Positions 1 through 6,900 of a stretch of DNA of 9,035 bases are shown piece after piece (positions within the stretch are counted from its first letter, which is position 1; each line of letters begins with the position of its first letter). The position numbers were made by a program, and so were the translations under genes. This DNA comes from Burkholderiales bacterium (GTDB taxonomy: Bacteria > Pseudomonadota > Gammaproteobacteria > Burkholderiales > Burkholderiaceae_C): NCBI GenBank assembly GCA_011391855.1, contig JAABPT010000024.1, forward strand, positions 1 to 9,035, in the 5' to 3' direction. The notes under the pieces are model-generated. The model saw nothing but the letters and a program-made list of their open reading frames with translations, was not told the origin of the DNA and did not search any database.

Positions 1-529
1 CGGCCAGGTCGGCGCGCTGCTGTTGCAGCCGCTCCAGCTTCACGCGGCTGGCCGCACGGTGCGCCTCGTCCACGTCGCGGCGCTCGGTCTGCGCACGCAT
101 GGCGTGGACCTTCAGCGCCATGATCGAGAGGCGGTCGATCATGCTGCCGGCGGTTTCGCTGTTCAACCGCGCGCCCGGCGGCACGGTGGACACCGGCGCG
201 TCGGTACGCGCCGAGGCGGCATCGACCAGCCCCAGCGCCACCAGCAGCAACTCGTCCACGCGCTCGGTGGCGTCGTTGCGCGCCTGGTTGTAGCCGTCGA
301 TGGCGCGCTTGTTGGCGGCGATCTCGGCGTCGGCCACGGTGGTGCGGCGCGCCAGGTCCTCTTCGGCCCAGAGCAGGCTGTTGTAGCGGTGGTTGGCCTG
401 CAGCCAGTGCCAGGTGTCGCCCCCCGCCACGGCCGGCTCCTCGCGTGGCCAGCCCGGGTACGCCAGCAGGCGGTCGTGGGCGGCGGTGACTTCCGCGCCC
501 GTGGGCAGGCGGTTCAGGGCAGGGTTCAT
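1..529 (-). CDS. DUF4254 domain protein (partial, 3' end off window)
   Basis: Reading the minus strand from the ATG at 529-527 gives 176 open codons that run off the left edge without a stop. The protein begins MNPALNRLPTGAEVTAAHDR and contains a W-H-W-L-Q-A-N-H-R-Y-N-S-L-L-W-A-E-E stretch (about residues 40-57), followed by D-A-E-I-A-A-N-K-R-A-I-D-G-Y-N-Q-A-R-N-D. A later segment has S-M-I-D-R-L-S-I-M-A-L-K. I recognise this as the DUF4254 family from this mostly helical pattern. Family members are about 200 residues, so only a short C-terminal piece should be missing. No signal peptide or membrane segment is visible, so it is probably cytosolic. Its biochemical role is unknown. Family members often sit beside glycosyltransferases in lipopolysaccharide or surface-polysaccharide loci, and here it is divergent from a GT9 enzyme. 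The family call is from memory of the motif; a role in glycan synthesis is inference from context. Confidence 0.85.
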   Translation of the reverse strand, partial: MNPALNRLPTGAEVTAAHDRLLAYPGWPREEPAVAGGDTWHWLQANHRYNSLLWAEEDLARRTTVADAEIAANKRAIDGYNQARNDATERVDELLLVALGLVDAASARTDAPVSTVPPGARLNSETAGSMIDRLSIMALKVHAMRAQTERRDVDEAHRAASRVKLERLQQQRADLA

Positions 530-570
530 GGGTGGTCGATGGCAGAATCTTTGTGGATTATCCGCCGCCC
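530..570. promoter_or_regulatory. Short divergent intergenic region with probable promoters
   Basis: These 41 bp separate the starts of the DUF4254 gene (minus) and the GT9 gene (plus) and must hold, or overlap, the promoters for both. The stretch at 543-561 is richer in A and T than its surroundings. It contains an AGAATC box (544-549) and the near-palindrome GGATTATCC (555-563). No convincing TTGACA-type -35 box is visible on either strand, so part of each promoter may lie inside the opposite gene. Assignment is by position and base composition only. Confidence 0.35.
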
Positions 571-1542
571 ATGACGAGCCCCCCACGCCCGCTGATCGTG
601 CGCTTGCGCAACTGGGTCGGCGACGTCACGCTGGGCGTGCCGACGCTGCAGCGCCTGGCCGACCACGGGTTTGCGCTGCAGCTGGTGGGCAAGGGCTGGG
701 CGCGCGACCTGCTGGCCGGCCACGGCTGGCCGGTGCATGTGCTGCCCAAGACGCTGCGCGAACGGGTGCGCCAGTTGCGCGAGTTGAAGCGCATCGCGCG
801 CGCCGCCGACCCCTGCCTCTCGCGCCGCCTCAACGCGGTGTGTTTTCCGTATTCGTTCTCCAGCGCGCTGGAATTCCGCCTCGCCGGACTGCGCGCCCTC
901 GGCCATGCCTACGAGGGGCGCAGCCTGCTGCTGGCGCGCGCAGCACCGCGGCCGGCCGGTGTGCACGAGCTGGAGGTCTACTGGGACCTCGGCAATGTGC
1001 TGCTGGGCCAGGCGGCGCCGCCGCCGCCGACGATCGGCCTGGGTCTGGCCGAAGCGCATCGCGCGCAGGCCGCGGCGCTGCGCCAGGCGCACGGCATCGA
1101 GCCCGGCTGCATCGTCATCTGCCCCTTTGCCGGCGGCACCTGGGCCAAGCAGGACAAGACCTGGCCGGCCTTTGCCGACTTCGTGGCGCACGAGCTGCCG
1201 GCCTTCGGCCGCAGCGTCATCGTCTGCCCCGGGCCGGGTGAAGAAGACATCGCGCGAGCGCACTTCGCCAGCGCGCGGCTGTTGCCCGGCGTGGGCCTGG
1301 GCACCTATGCCGCGCTGTTGCAAGACGCGGCGCTGATGATCTCCAACGACACCGGGCCGGGGCATATCGCCGCCGCCGTGGGCACGCCCTTGATCTCGGT
1401 GCTGGGGCCCAGCGACCCGGCGCTGTGGCGGGCCTGGGGGCCCAGCGTGCAGGTGCTGCGTGGCGAAGGCAGCTGGCCCGAGACGCGCACGGTGCGCGAG
1501 GCCGTGACCCGCACGCTGGCCCCCGCTCGCGCCCGCCCCTGA
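571..1542 (+). CDS. Glycosyltransferase family 9 (ADP-heptose:LPS heptosyltransferase-type)
   Basis: This 323-residue protein resembles the WaaF/WaaC heptosyltransferases, which transfer heptose from ADP-heptose to the growing lipopolysaccharide inner core on the cytoplasmic face of the inner membrane. The N-terminal Rossmann half opens with LIVRLRNWVGD (residues 8-18), matching the family's R-x-x-N-W-V-G-D motif. The C-terminal half carries the GT9 signature SNDTGPGHIAAAVGTP (258-273) followed by LGPSDP (278-283), the nucleotide-sugar binding region. Length is typical (about 320-350). An in-frame GTG at 532 would add 13 residues and has an AGGG sequence 7 nt before it. I prefer the ATG at 571 because the protein then begins as family members do, although no good ribosome binding site precedes it. 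The exact acceptor and sugar cannot be told from sequence. It is divergent from a DUF4254 gene, which fits a surface-glycan locus. Confidence 0.88.
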   Translation: MTSPPRPLIVRLRNWVGDVTLGVPTLQRLADHGFALQLVGKGWARDLLAGHGWPVHVLPKTLRERVRQLRELKRIARAADPCLSRRLNAVCFPYSFSSALEFRLAGLRALGHAYEGRSLLLARAAPRPAGVHELEVYWDLGNVLLGQAAPPPPTIGLGLAEAHRAQAAALRQAHGIEPGCIVICPFAGGTWAKQDKTWPAFADFVAHELPAFGRSVIVCPGPGEEDIARAHFASARLLPGVGLGTYAALLQDAALMISNDTGPGHIAAAVGTPLISVLGPSDPALWRAWGPSVQVLRGEGSWPETRTVREAVTRTLAPARARP

Positions 1543-1562
1543 GCGGCACGCCGCCCTGGCAC

Positions 1563-1616
1563 TCCCCCGCACGGGGCCCCCGATGGTGGGCCCTCGCCTT
1601 GCCCCGTGCCGGGGGA
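1563..1616. repeat. Strong nested inverted repeat after the GT9 gene
   Basis: The left arm (1563-1577, TCCCCCGCACGGGGC) and right arm (1601-1616, GCCCCGTGCCGGGGGA) are complementary over 15 pairs with one bulged G. The loop of 23 nt holds a further GCCC/GGGC dyad (1577-1580 with 1588-1591). Each arm is also internally self-complementary (CCCC GCAC GGGG and CCCC GTGCC GGGG), so it could fold as one long stem or as two small hairpins. It lies 20 bp past the GT9 stop. It could act as a transcription terminator, but no T-run follows. Alternatively it may be a copy of a dispersed REP/REPIN-type palindrome. Confidence 0.6.
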
Positions 1617-1722
1617 TCGACGCATCCGAGGCCGGTTCGCAGAATTCATTCCAGCCCGCAACACCTGCCACAGACACCAGGCAACGCAACGGGCCCACAG
1701 CGAACCCTCAACCCACGTCAAC

Positions 1723-1727
1723 AGGAG
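1723..1727 (+). promoter_or_regulatory. Ribosome binding site of the ComEA-like gene
   Basis: AGGAG lies 7 nt before the ATG at 1735. This decides the start in favour of that ATG over an in-frame GTG at 1606. It also makes the protein begin with a proper signal peptide. Confidence 0.8.
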
Positions 1728-1734
1728 CTTCATC

Positions 1735-2121
1735 ATGATCCGCAACCTCTTCGCCACCCTCGCCGTCCTCGTCTCCGCCTTCGCGCTGAATGCCCAGGCC
1801 GCCGTCGACGCCAACCAGGCCAGCCGTGCCGACCTGGAGACCGTCAAAGGCATCGGCCCCAGCCTTTCGGGCAAGATCGTCGAAGCCCGCAAGACCGGCG
1901 AATTCAGGAACTGGGGCGACCTCGTCGAGCGCATCGGCGGCGTCGGCCCAGGCAACGCGGCGCGCCTGTCGCAGGCCGGGCTGACCGTGGCTGGAGCGCC
2001 CTTCGACGCCAGCACGATGCCTGCCGCAGACGCCGAAACCGCCAAGGCCAAGAAGGCCGCGTCGGCGGAGCGCAGCGAGAAGTCCGCCAAGACGCCGAAG
2101 TCCGGCAAGACGGGCAGCTGA
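1735..2121 (+). CDS. ComEA-type helix-hairpin-helix DNA-binding protein, exported
   Basis: This 128-residue protein starts with a signal peptide (MIRNLFATLAVLVSAFALNAQA, cleavage probably near residue 22), so it should act in the periplasm. The mature part begins VDANQASRADLETVKGIGPS, matching the start of the ComEA HhH domain. The first hairpin is around residues 38-52 (KGIGPSLSGKIVEAR) and the second around 67-84 (IGGVGPGNAARLSQAGLT). The two G-x-G turns contact the DNA backbone in this family. ComEA-like proteins bind double-stranded DNA in the periplasm during natural transformation. Residues 102-128 form an Ala/Lys/Ser-rich basic tail that could add non-specific DNA affinity. No other competence gene is nearby, so a role in DNA uptake is inferred from the family alone. 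A well-placed AGGAG supports the start. It converges on the patatin gene with 4 bp between stop codons. Confidence 0.88.
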   Translation: MIRNLFATLAVLVSAFALNAQAAVDANQASRADLETVKGIGPSLSGKIVEARKTGEFRNWGDLVERIGGVGPGNAARLSQAGLTVAGAPFDASTMPAADAETAKAKKAASAERSEKSAKTPKSGKTGS

Positions 2122-2125
2122 ACGG

Positions 2126-3376
2126 CTAGGGCAGGCTGATGTCGGGTTCGGCGGTGCCCGTGCGCCGCCGCCCCGGCCGCAGCGCATCCCAGCCGAAGAA
2201 GCGCAGCACCTCGTCCTTGCGCGCCTCGGCGTCCGCCACACCCAGGGCGATGAGCTCGCGCGTGAACGGCGCCTCGAACAGCAGGTAGCTGGCCAGCGCC
2301 GCACCGCGCGCATCCCTGCCCTGGCCGCCGACGCCCACGCCGCGCAGCAGCGCGCGCACCGGCCGCGGCAGGGCGCCGATATGGCGCGCCGCGATCTCGT
2401 CGATGCGCTGCGTCGGCGAGATCAGCAAGGCCTCGATCGGCCGCAGCGGCGTATCGGCCAGCGCCGAGTCGGGCAGCAGCGCCAGCGTGCGGTTGATGCG
2501 GCGCATGCGTTCCACGTCCACCGCCAGCGCGTCCAGGAAGATGCTCGAAAGCGCATGGCCCGCAACCTGCGCCAGGCTGGGGTAGCCGCCGGCCACCGGC
2601 GGTGTGCGCGCCACCGAGTCCTGCATGCGCCCCGCTCCGATGATCAACAGCCGCTGCGCGCCCAGGTGGATGGCCGGCGACAGCGGCGCCGTCTGGCGCA
2701 TCGAGCCGTCACCGAACCAGCCGGGCAGGCCCTGCGCGGCCAGCGTCGTGGCCGGAAAGACAAACGGAATCGCCGACGAGGCCAGCAGGTGCGCATGGCT
2801 CAGCCGCATCGGCTGCGCCACGCGCTGCAGCCGCTGCCAGGGCTCGACGGGATGGGCCGCGTCGTAGAAGGTGTAGTGCTCGCCGCTCGTATAGCTCGAA
2901 GCCGAAACGGCCAGTGCGTGCAGGTGGCGTTGCTCGAACATCGCCGGCAGGCGTTCCAGCGGCACCAGGCGTTGCAGCAGCGCGGCCAGCGGTTCGTTGT
3001 CGAGCAGCGAACGCGGCCGCGCGCGGCGCCAGCGCGTGATCGCCCAACCCACCGAGAGCATGGTCAGCCATTGCGCGCCGCTGCGGATGACGCCCAGCGA
3101 ATCGGCGCGGTAGACCTGCTCGGCCGAGAAGTTCTGCCACACCTTGGTGACCAGTTCGACGGCACTGTCGAAGCGGTCGGCGTGCGCAGCCAGCGCCGCA
3201 GCATTGATGGCACCGGCCGAAGTGCCGCAGATGACGCCGAACGGCGTGCGCAGCCGAGCCAGCGGGCCCAGCGCGTGGCGCCGCATGCGGGCCAGGGCGC
3301 GCAACACGCCCACCTGGTAGGCGGCACGCGCCCCGCCGCCGCTGAGCACCAGGCCAGTGAGCGGCGTCTCGTACAT
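2126..3376 (-). CDS. Patatin-like phospholipase
   Basis: This 416-residue protein has the full patatin signature. It has the glycine-rich oxyanion-hole motif SGGGARAAYQVG (residues 12-23), the nucleophile elbow GTSAG with Ser53 (51-55), and the D-G motif with Asp223 (223-224). Ser53 and Asp223 form the expected catalytic dyad of these lipid acyl hydrolases, which cleave fatty acyl chains from phospholipids or related esters. No signal peptide is visible, so it is probably cytoplasmic or associated with the inner face of the membrane. A moderately hydrophobic stretch near residues 100-116 could help membrane contact. Residues after about 240 are a less conserved C-terminal region ending in an Arg-rich tail. 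The substrate is unknown; housekeeping lipid turnover is as likely as an effector role, since no secretion genes are adjacent. The ATG is preceded by no strong ribosome binding site. Confidence 0.9.
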   Translation of the reverse strand: MYETPLTGLVLSGGGARAAYQVGVLRALARMRRHALGPLARLRTPFGVICGTSAGAINAAALAAHADRFDSAVELVTKVWQNFSAEQVYRADSLGVIRSGAQWLTMLSVGWAITRWRRARPRSLLDNEPLAALLQRLVPLERLPAMFEQRHLHALAVSASSYTSGEHYTFYDAAHPVEPWQRLQRVAQPMRLSHAHLLASSAIPFVFPATTLAAQGLPGWFGDGSMRQTAPLSPAIHLGAQRLLIIGAGRMQDSVARTPPVAGGYPSLAQVAGHALSSIFLDALAVDVERMRRINRTLALLPDSALADTPLRPIEALLISPTQRIDEIAARHIGALPRPVRALLRGVGVGGQGRDARGAALASYLLFEAPFTRELIALGVADAEARKDEVLRFFGWDALRPGRRRTGTAEPDISLP

Positions 3377-3420
3377 GGCCCGAATGTATCGCCTGGGCCT
3401 GGCGACGGCGCCACCGACCC

Positions 3421-3436
3421 GCGGCGCGGGCGCCGC
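3421..3436. terminator. GC-only hairpin between the secreted-protein gene and the patatin gene
   Basis: A perfect 6-bp stem (GCGGCG 3421-3426 with CGCCGC 3431-3436) with a 4-nt loop lies about 20 bp after the stop of the minus-strand secreted-protein gene. No T-run follows, so it is at best a weak or attenuating terminator ahead of the patatin gene. In DNA this rich in G and C such hairpins also arise by chance. Confidence 0.25.
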
Positions 3437-3454
3437 CGGTCAGGGCGGCTCAGC

Positions 3455-3862
3455 TCAATCGTGGCCCTTGCCGTTGCCCTTGCCGTTGCCCTTGCCTCTG
3501 CCTTCGCCCTTGTCGTTGCCTTTGTTCCTGGCGTGGGGCTGAACCTGCCGGTCGTACCAGTCGTCGGCAACGAAATACACCGGCACACCGCAGGCGCCAT
3601 ACGCACCGCAGTGCTTCTTCCAGTCCTTGCGGTGGCCGGGCGGCACCCACATGTAAACGGGCTGGAGCGGCCGCGCATAAGGGGGCATCACCATCACCGG
3701 CTGCTGCACCACGACCTGCGGCTGCGGGAAGCGACCGATGTCGATGCGGCCGTAAAAACCCGGCTCGCTGATCTGCACCGAAACGCCGATGTCTGCCGCA
3801 CCCGCGGTGAGCGAAGCGGTCAGGCCGGCGGCAACGAAGGCCAACTTCAAGAAGTGTTTCAT
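3455..3862 (-). CDS. Small secreted protein of unknown function with Gly/Lys/Asn-rich repeat tail
   Basis: The ATG at 3862-3860 gives 135 residues. The first 23 are a clear signal peptide (MKHFLKLAFVAAGLTASLTAGAA), so the mature protein starts near DIGVSVQISEPGFYGRIDIG and should be periplasmic or extracellular. A Pro/Val/Gln-rich segment follows (about 45-70). Then comes a conserved-looking core, VYMWVPPGHRKDWKKHC with A-C-G-V-P-V-Y-F-V and D-D-W-Y (about 69-103). It has two cysteines (Cys85, Cys91) that could form a disulfide, and several His, Trp and Tyr. The tail (about 113-135) is Gly/Lys/Asn repeats ending GKGHD. I recall similar short hypothetical proteins with a W-V-P-P-G-H core in betaproteobacteria, but no function is known to me. 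An in-frame open stretch continues upstream into dnaE, but the signal peptide fixes this start. It lies 107 bp after dnaE, on the same strand. Confidence 0.75.
   Translation of the reverse strand: MKHFLKLAFVAAGLTASLTAGAADIGVSVQISEPGFYGRIDIGRFPQPQVVVQQPVMVMPPYARPLQPVYMWVPPGHRKDWKKHCGAYGACGVPVYFVADDWYDRQVQPHARNKGNDKGEGRGKGNGKGNGKGHD
3464..3526. repeat. Imperfect 6/12-bp tandem repeat inside the secreted-protein gene
   Basis: The unit GCCCTTGCCGTT is repeated perfectly twice (3464-3487) and then degenerates through GCCCTTGCCTCT, GCCTTCGCCCTT and GTCGTTGCCTTT. On the coding strand it encodes the G-K-G-N type tail. Because the unit length is a multiple of 3, gain or loss of copies would change tail length without a frameshift. 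Confidence 0.75.
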
Positions 3863-3969
3863 GACGACATCCACGAGGCAACGATGTCGATTTAACGCCT
3901 TGAGCGGCCACTTCGATGTCGGACAAGAGGCCGATCGGCGTAACCGGGCGTAAATATGGGTCGTCGAGC
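3863..3969 (-). promoter_or_regulatory. Upstream region of the secreted-protein gene with direct repeats and a palindrome
   Basis: The 107 bp between dnaE and the secreted-protein gene are richer in A and T than the genes. GGCGTAA occurs twice exactly 10 bp apart (3937-3943 and 3947-3953). CGATGTCG occurs twice 32 bp apart (3882-3889 and 3914-3921). There is also a perfect 10-bp palindrome GCCGATCGGC (3930-3939). A TTAAAT box on the minus strand (3895-3890) could be a -10 element, but no matching -35 is visible. These suggest a regulatory region; no regulator can be named. I see no terminator with a T-run for dnaE here. Confidence 0.35.
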
Positions 3970-6900
3970 TCAGTCGTAAACGATGGTGGCCGCCCCGCCC
4001 TGCGCGATGCTGCGCCAGCGCCCCAGGGCCTCGTCGCTGGGCCAGAACCGGGCGTCGTCGCCCAGGTCCAGCTCGGCCGTCACGTCGCGCCGCTGCAGGC
4101 GCAGCCGCACCGCCAGTCCCTGCAGCAATTCGCCGTGCTCGCCGTCCACGCGCCGCGGCGGCCACAGGCGCAGCACGTCGGCCACCGGCGGCATGCCGCC
4201 GTTCACGTCCACCGCCATGTAGCGGCCGAAGCGCGCACGGGCGGCCGGCAGGTCCCACACCTGCGTCACGTTCAGACGCAGCCCGCCCGAAAAACGGTCG
4301 GGCTGCAGCTTGCCCTGCACCACGATCAACTGGTCTTCCTGCGCCAGTTCGCGCCGCTCCTCGAACAGTTCCTCGCTGGCCACCGCCTCGATGGCCTCGC
4401 TGCCGTCGTCGAGCTTGAAGATGACGACACGGCCGCGCTGGCTGCCCACCGTGCGCGGGTCGGTCACGATGCCGGCCAGCAACTGCGGCTCTCGGCTGTC
4501 CACCAATTCGGCGATGTCGCGACGAACGAAGCGGCGCACCTCGTCGCGCCAGGCGTCGAAGAGGTGGCCCGAAAGATAGAAGCCCAGCGCCGCCTTCTCG
4601 TTGAGCAGCCGCTCGCGCACGTCCCAGGCCGGCACGTGCACCAGCGCCGGCTCCTGGGTGCTGCTGCCGTGGGTGTCTCCGAAGTCGAACAGGCCCGCCT
4701 GCAGCGCATTGGCCGCCTGCGTCTCGGCCCAGTCCATGGCCAGCGACACACTGGCCAGCAGTGCGGCGCGGCCGGTCTGCCCCTCGGGGTGCAGCGCGTC
4801 GAAGGCGCCGGCCTTGACGAGCGCCTCCACGGCACGCTTGTTCACACGCTGGCGGTCGACGCGGGCGCAGAAGTCGAACAGGCTGCGGAAGGGCCCGCCG
4901 CCGCCACCGTCGGCACCCTCACGCGCCGCCACGATGGCCTCGACCGCGCCCTGTCCGCTGCCCTTCACGGCGCCCAGCCCATAGCGCACGGTGCGGTCGT
5001 CGACGGGCTCGAAGCGCAGCGTGCCGCGGTTCACGTCGGGCGGCTCGAAGGCCACGCCGAAGAGCTTGGCGTCGGCCAGCAGCACCTTCAGCTTGTCGGT
5101 GTTGTCGGCTTCGACGCTCATGTTGGCGGCGTAGAACTCGGCCGTGCAGTGCACCTTGATCCAGGCCGTGTGATACGCCAGCAGCGAATAGGCGGCGGCA
5201 TGGCTCTTGTTGAAGCCATAGCCGGCGAATTTCTCCATCAGGTCGAAGACTTCGTCGGCCTTCTCCTGCGGGATGCCCTGGGCCAGGGCGCCGGCCTGGA
5301 ACTTGCCGCGCTCCTTGGCCATTTCCTCGGGCTTCTTCTTGCCCATGGCGCGGCGCAGCATGTCGGCGCCGCCGAGCGAATAGCCGCCGAGCACGCGCGC
5401 CGCCTCCATCACCTGTTCCTGGTAGACGAAGATGCCGTAGGTCTCGGCCAGCACCGGCGCCAGCAGCGGGTGCGGGTAGCGGATCTCCTCGCGGCCGTTC
5501 TTGCGCGCGCAAAAGCTGGGGATGTTTTCCATCGGCCCCGGGCGGAACATGGCGTTCAGCGCGATCAGGTCCTCCAGCCGGCTGGGCCGGGCGTCGCGCA
5601 GCATGCCTTGCATGCCGCGGCTTTCGAACTGGAACACGCTCTCGGTGAGGCCGTCGCCGAAGAGCTTGTAGACCCGCGGGTCGTCCAGCGGCAGCGCCTC
5701 GTAATTGAAGTCGGCGCGGCCCGGGCGGCGGGCGCGGATGGTCTCCTTGGCCTGTTCCAGGATGGTCAGCGTGGCCAGGCCCAGGAAGTCGAACTTGACC
5801 AGGCCGATGGCTTCCACGTCGTCCTTGTCGAACTGGCTCACCGCGCTGTCGCTGCCGGGCTGCTGGTACAGCGGGCAGAAGTCGGTGATCTTGCCCGGCG
5901 CGATGAGCACGCCGCCGGCGTGCATGCCGACGTTGCGCACCAGGCCTTCCACGCGCGTGGCCAGCGCCAGCAATTCGGCCACTTCTTCCTCGGCGGCTTC
6001 GCGCTGCTCGAGTTCGGGCACCTCCTGGCGCACGTAGATCACGCCCGGGTCGGGGTCGGCCGGTGGTTTGGGCAAGGGAGCCAACGTGTAGGTCTTGCCC
6101 GGCAGCCCCGGCACCAGCTTGGCCACGCTGTCCACGTGGCCGTAGCCCATGCCGAGCACGCGGCCCACGTCGCGCAGCGCGGCCTTGCTGGCCATGGTGC
6201 CGAAGGTGGCGATCTGGCTCACCGCGTCGCGGCCGTACTTGGCTTTCACGTAGTCGATGACGCGGTCGCGGTTGGCCTGGCAGAAGTCGATGTCGAAGTC
6301 GGGCATCGACTTGCGTTCCGGATTCAGGAAGCGTTCGAACAGCAGGCCATAGCGCAGCGGGTCGAGATCGGTGATGAAGAGGGCATAGGCCACCAGCGAA
6401 CCGGCGCCCGAACCACGCCCGGGGCCGACCGGGCAGCCATGCTCCTTGGCCCAGACGATGAAGTCCGAGACGATGAGGAAATAGCCCGGGAACTTCATCT
6501 TCACGATGGTCTCGAGCTCGAACTCCAGGCGCTCGACGTAGCGCGGGCGTTCGGTGTCGCGCCGCGCCGGATCGGAAAACAGGGCCACCAGGCGCTGCTC
6601 GAGCCCGCGGTGCGAGGCGGCGCGGAAGTAGTCGTTGATCGGTGTGCCGTCGGGGGTGGGGAAATCCGGCAGGCGTGGTTCGTCGAGCACCAGGCTCAGG
6701 TTGCAGCGGCGTGCGATCTGCACCGTATTGGCCAGTGCCGAAGGCAAGTCGGCGAACAGCGCCTCCATCTGCGCCTGGGTCTTGAAAAATTGTTCGCGCG
6801 AAAAGCGCTTCACGCGCCGCGGGTTGGCCAGCGTCTCGCCCTCGGCGATGCACACGCGCGCCTCGTGGGCGTCGTAGTCGTCGGGCTCCAGAAACTGCAC

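Noticed and set aside
532..570. GTG-started 13-residue extension of the GT9 protein
   Set aside because: The family normally begins just before the R-x-R-N-W-V-G-D motif. The AGGG before the GTG lies in the opposite gene and is probably chance, though this start is not fully excluded.
526..1698. Minus-strand open frame of 390 codons opposite the GT9 gene
   Set aside because: It is antisense to a gene with clear GT9 motifs and shows no domain of its own.
1606..1734. Upstream GTG extension of the ComEA-like protein
   Set aside because: It would bury the signal peptide inside the protein and overlap the palindrome. The AGGAG before the ATG at 1735 favours the shorter form.
3464..3526. Short tandem repeats considered as a CRISPR-like or intergenic repeat array
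   Set aside because: The units are 6/12 bp without spacers and are in frame inside a coding gene.
2381..3895. Plus-strand open frame of 504 codons opposite the patatin and secreted-protein genes
   Set aside because: It is antisense to two supported genes, with Arg/Gln/His-rich low-complexity translation and no motif.
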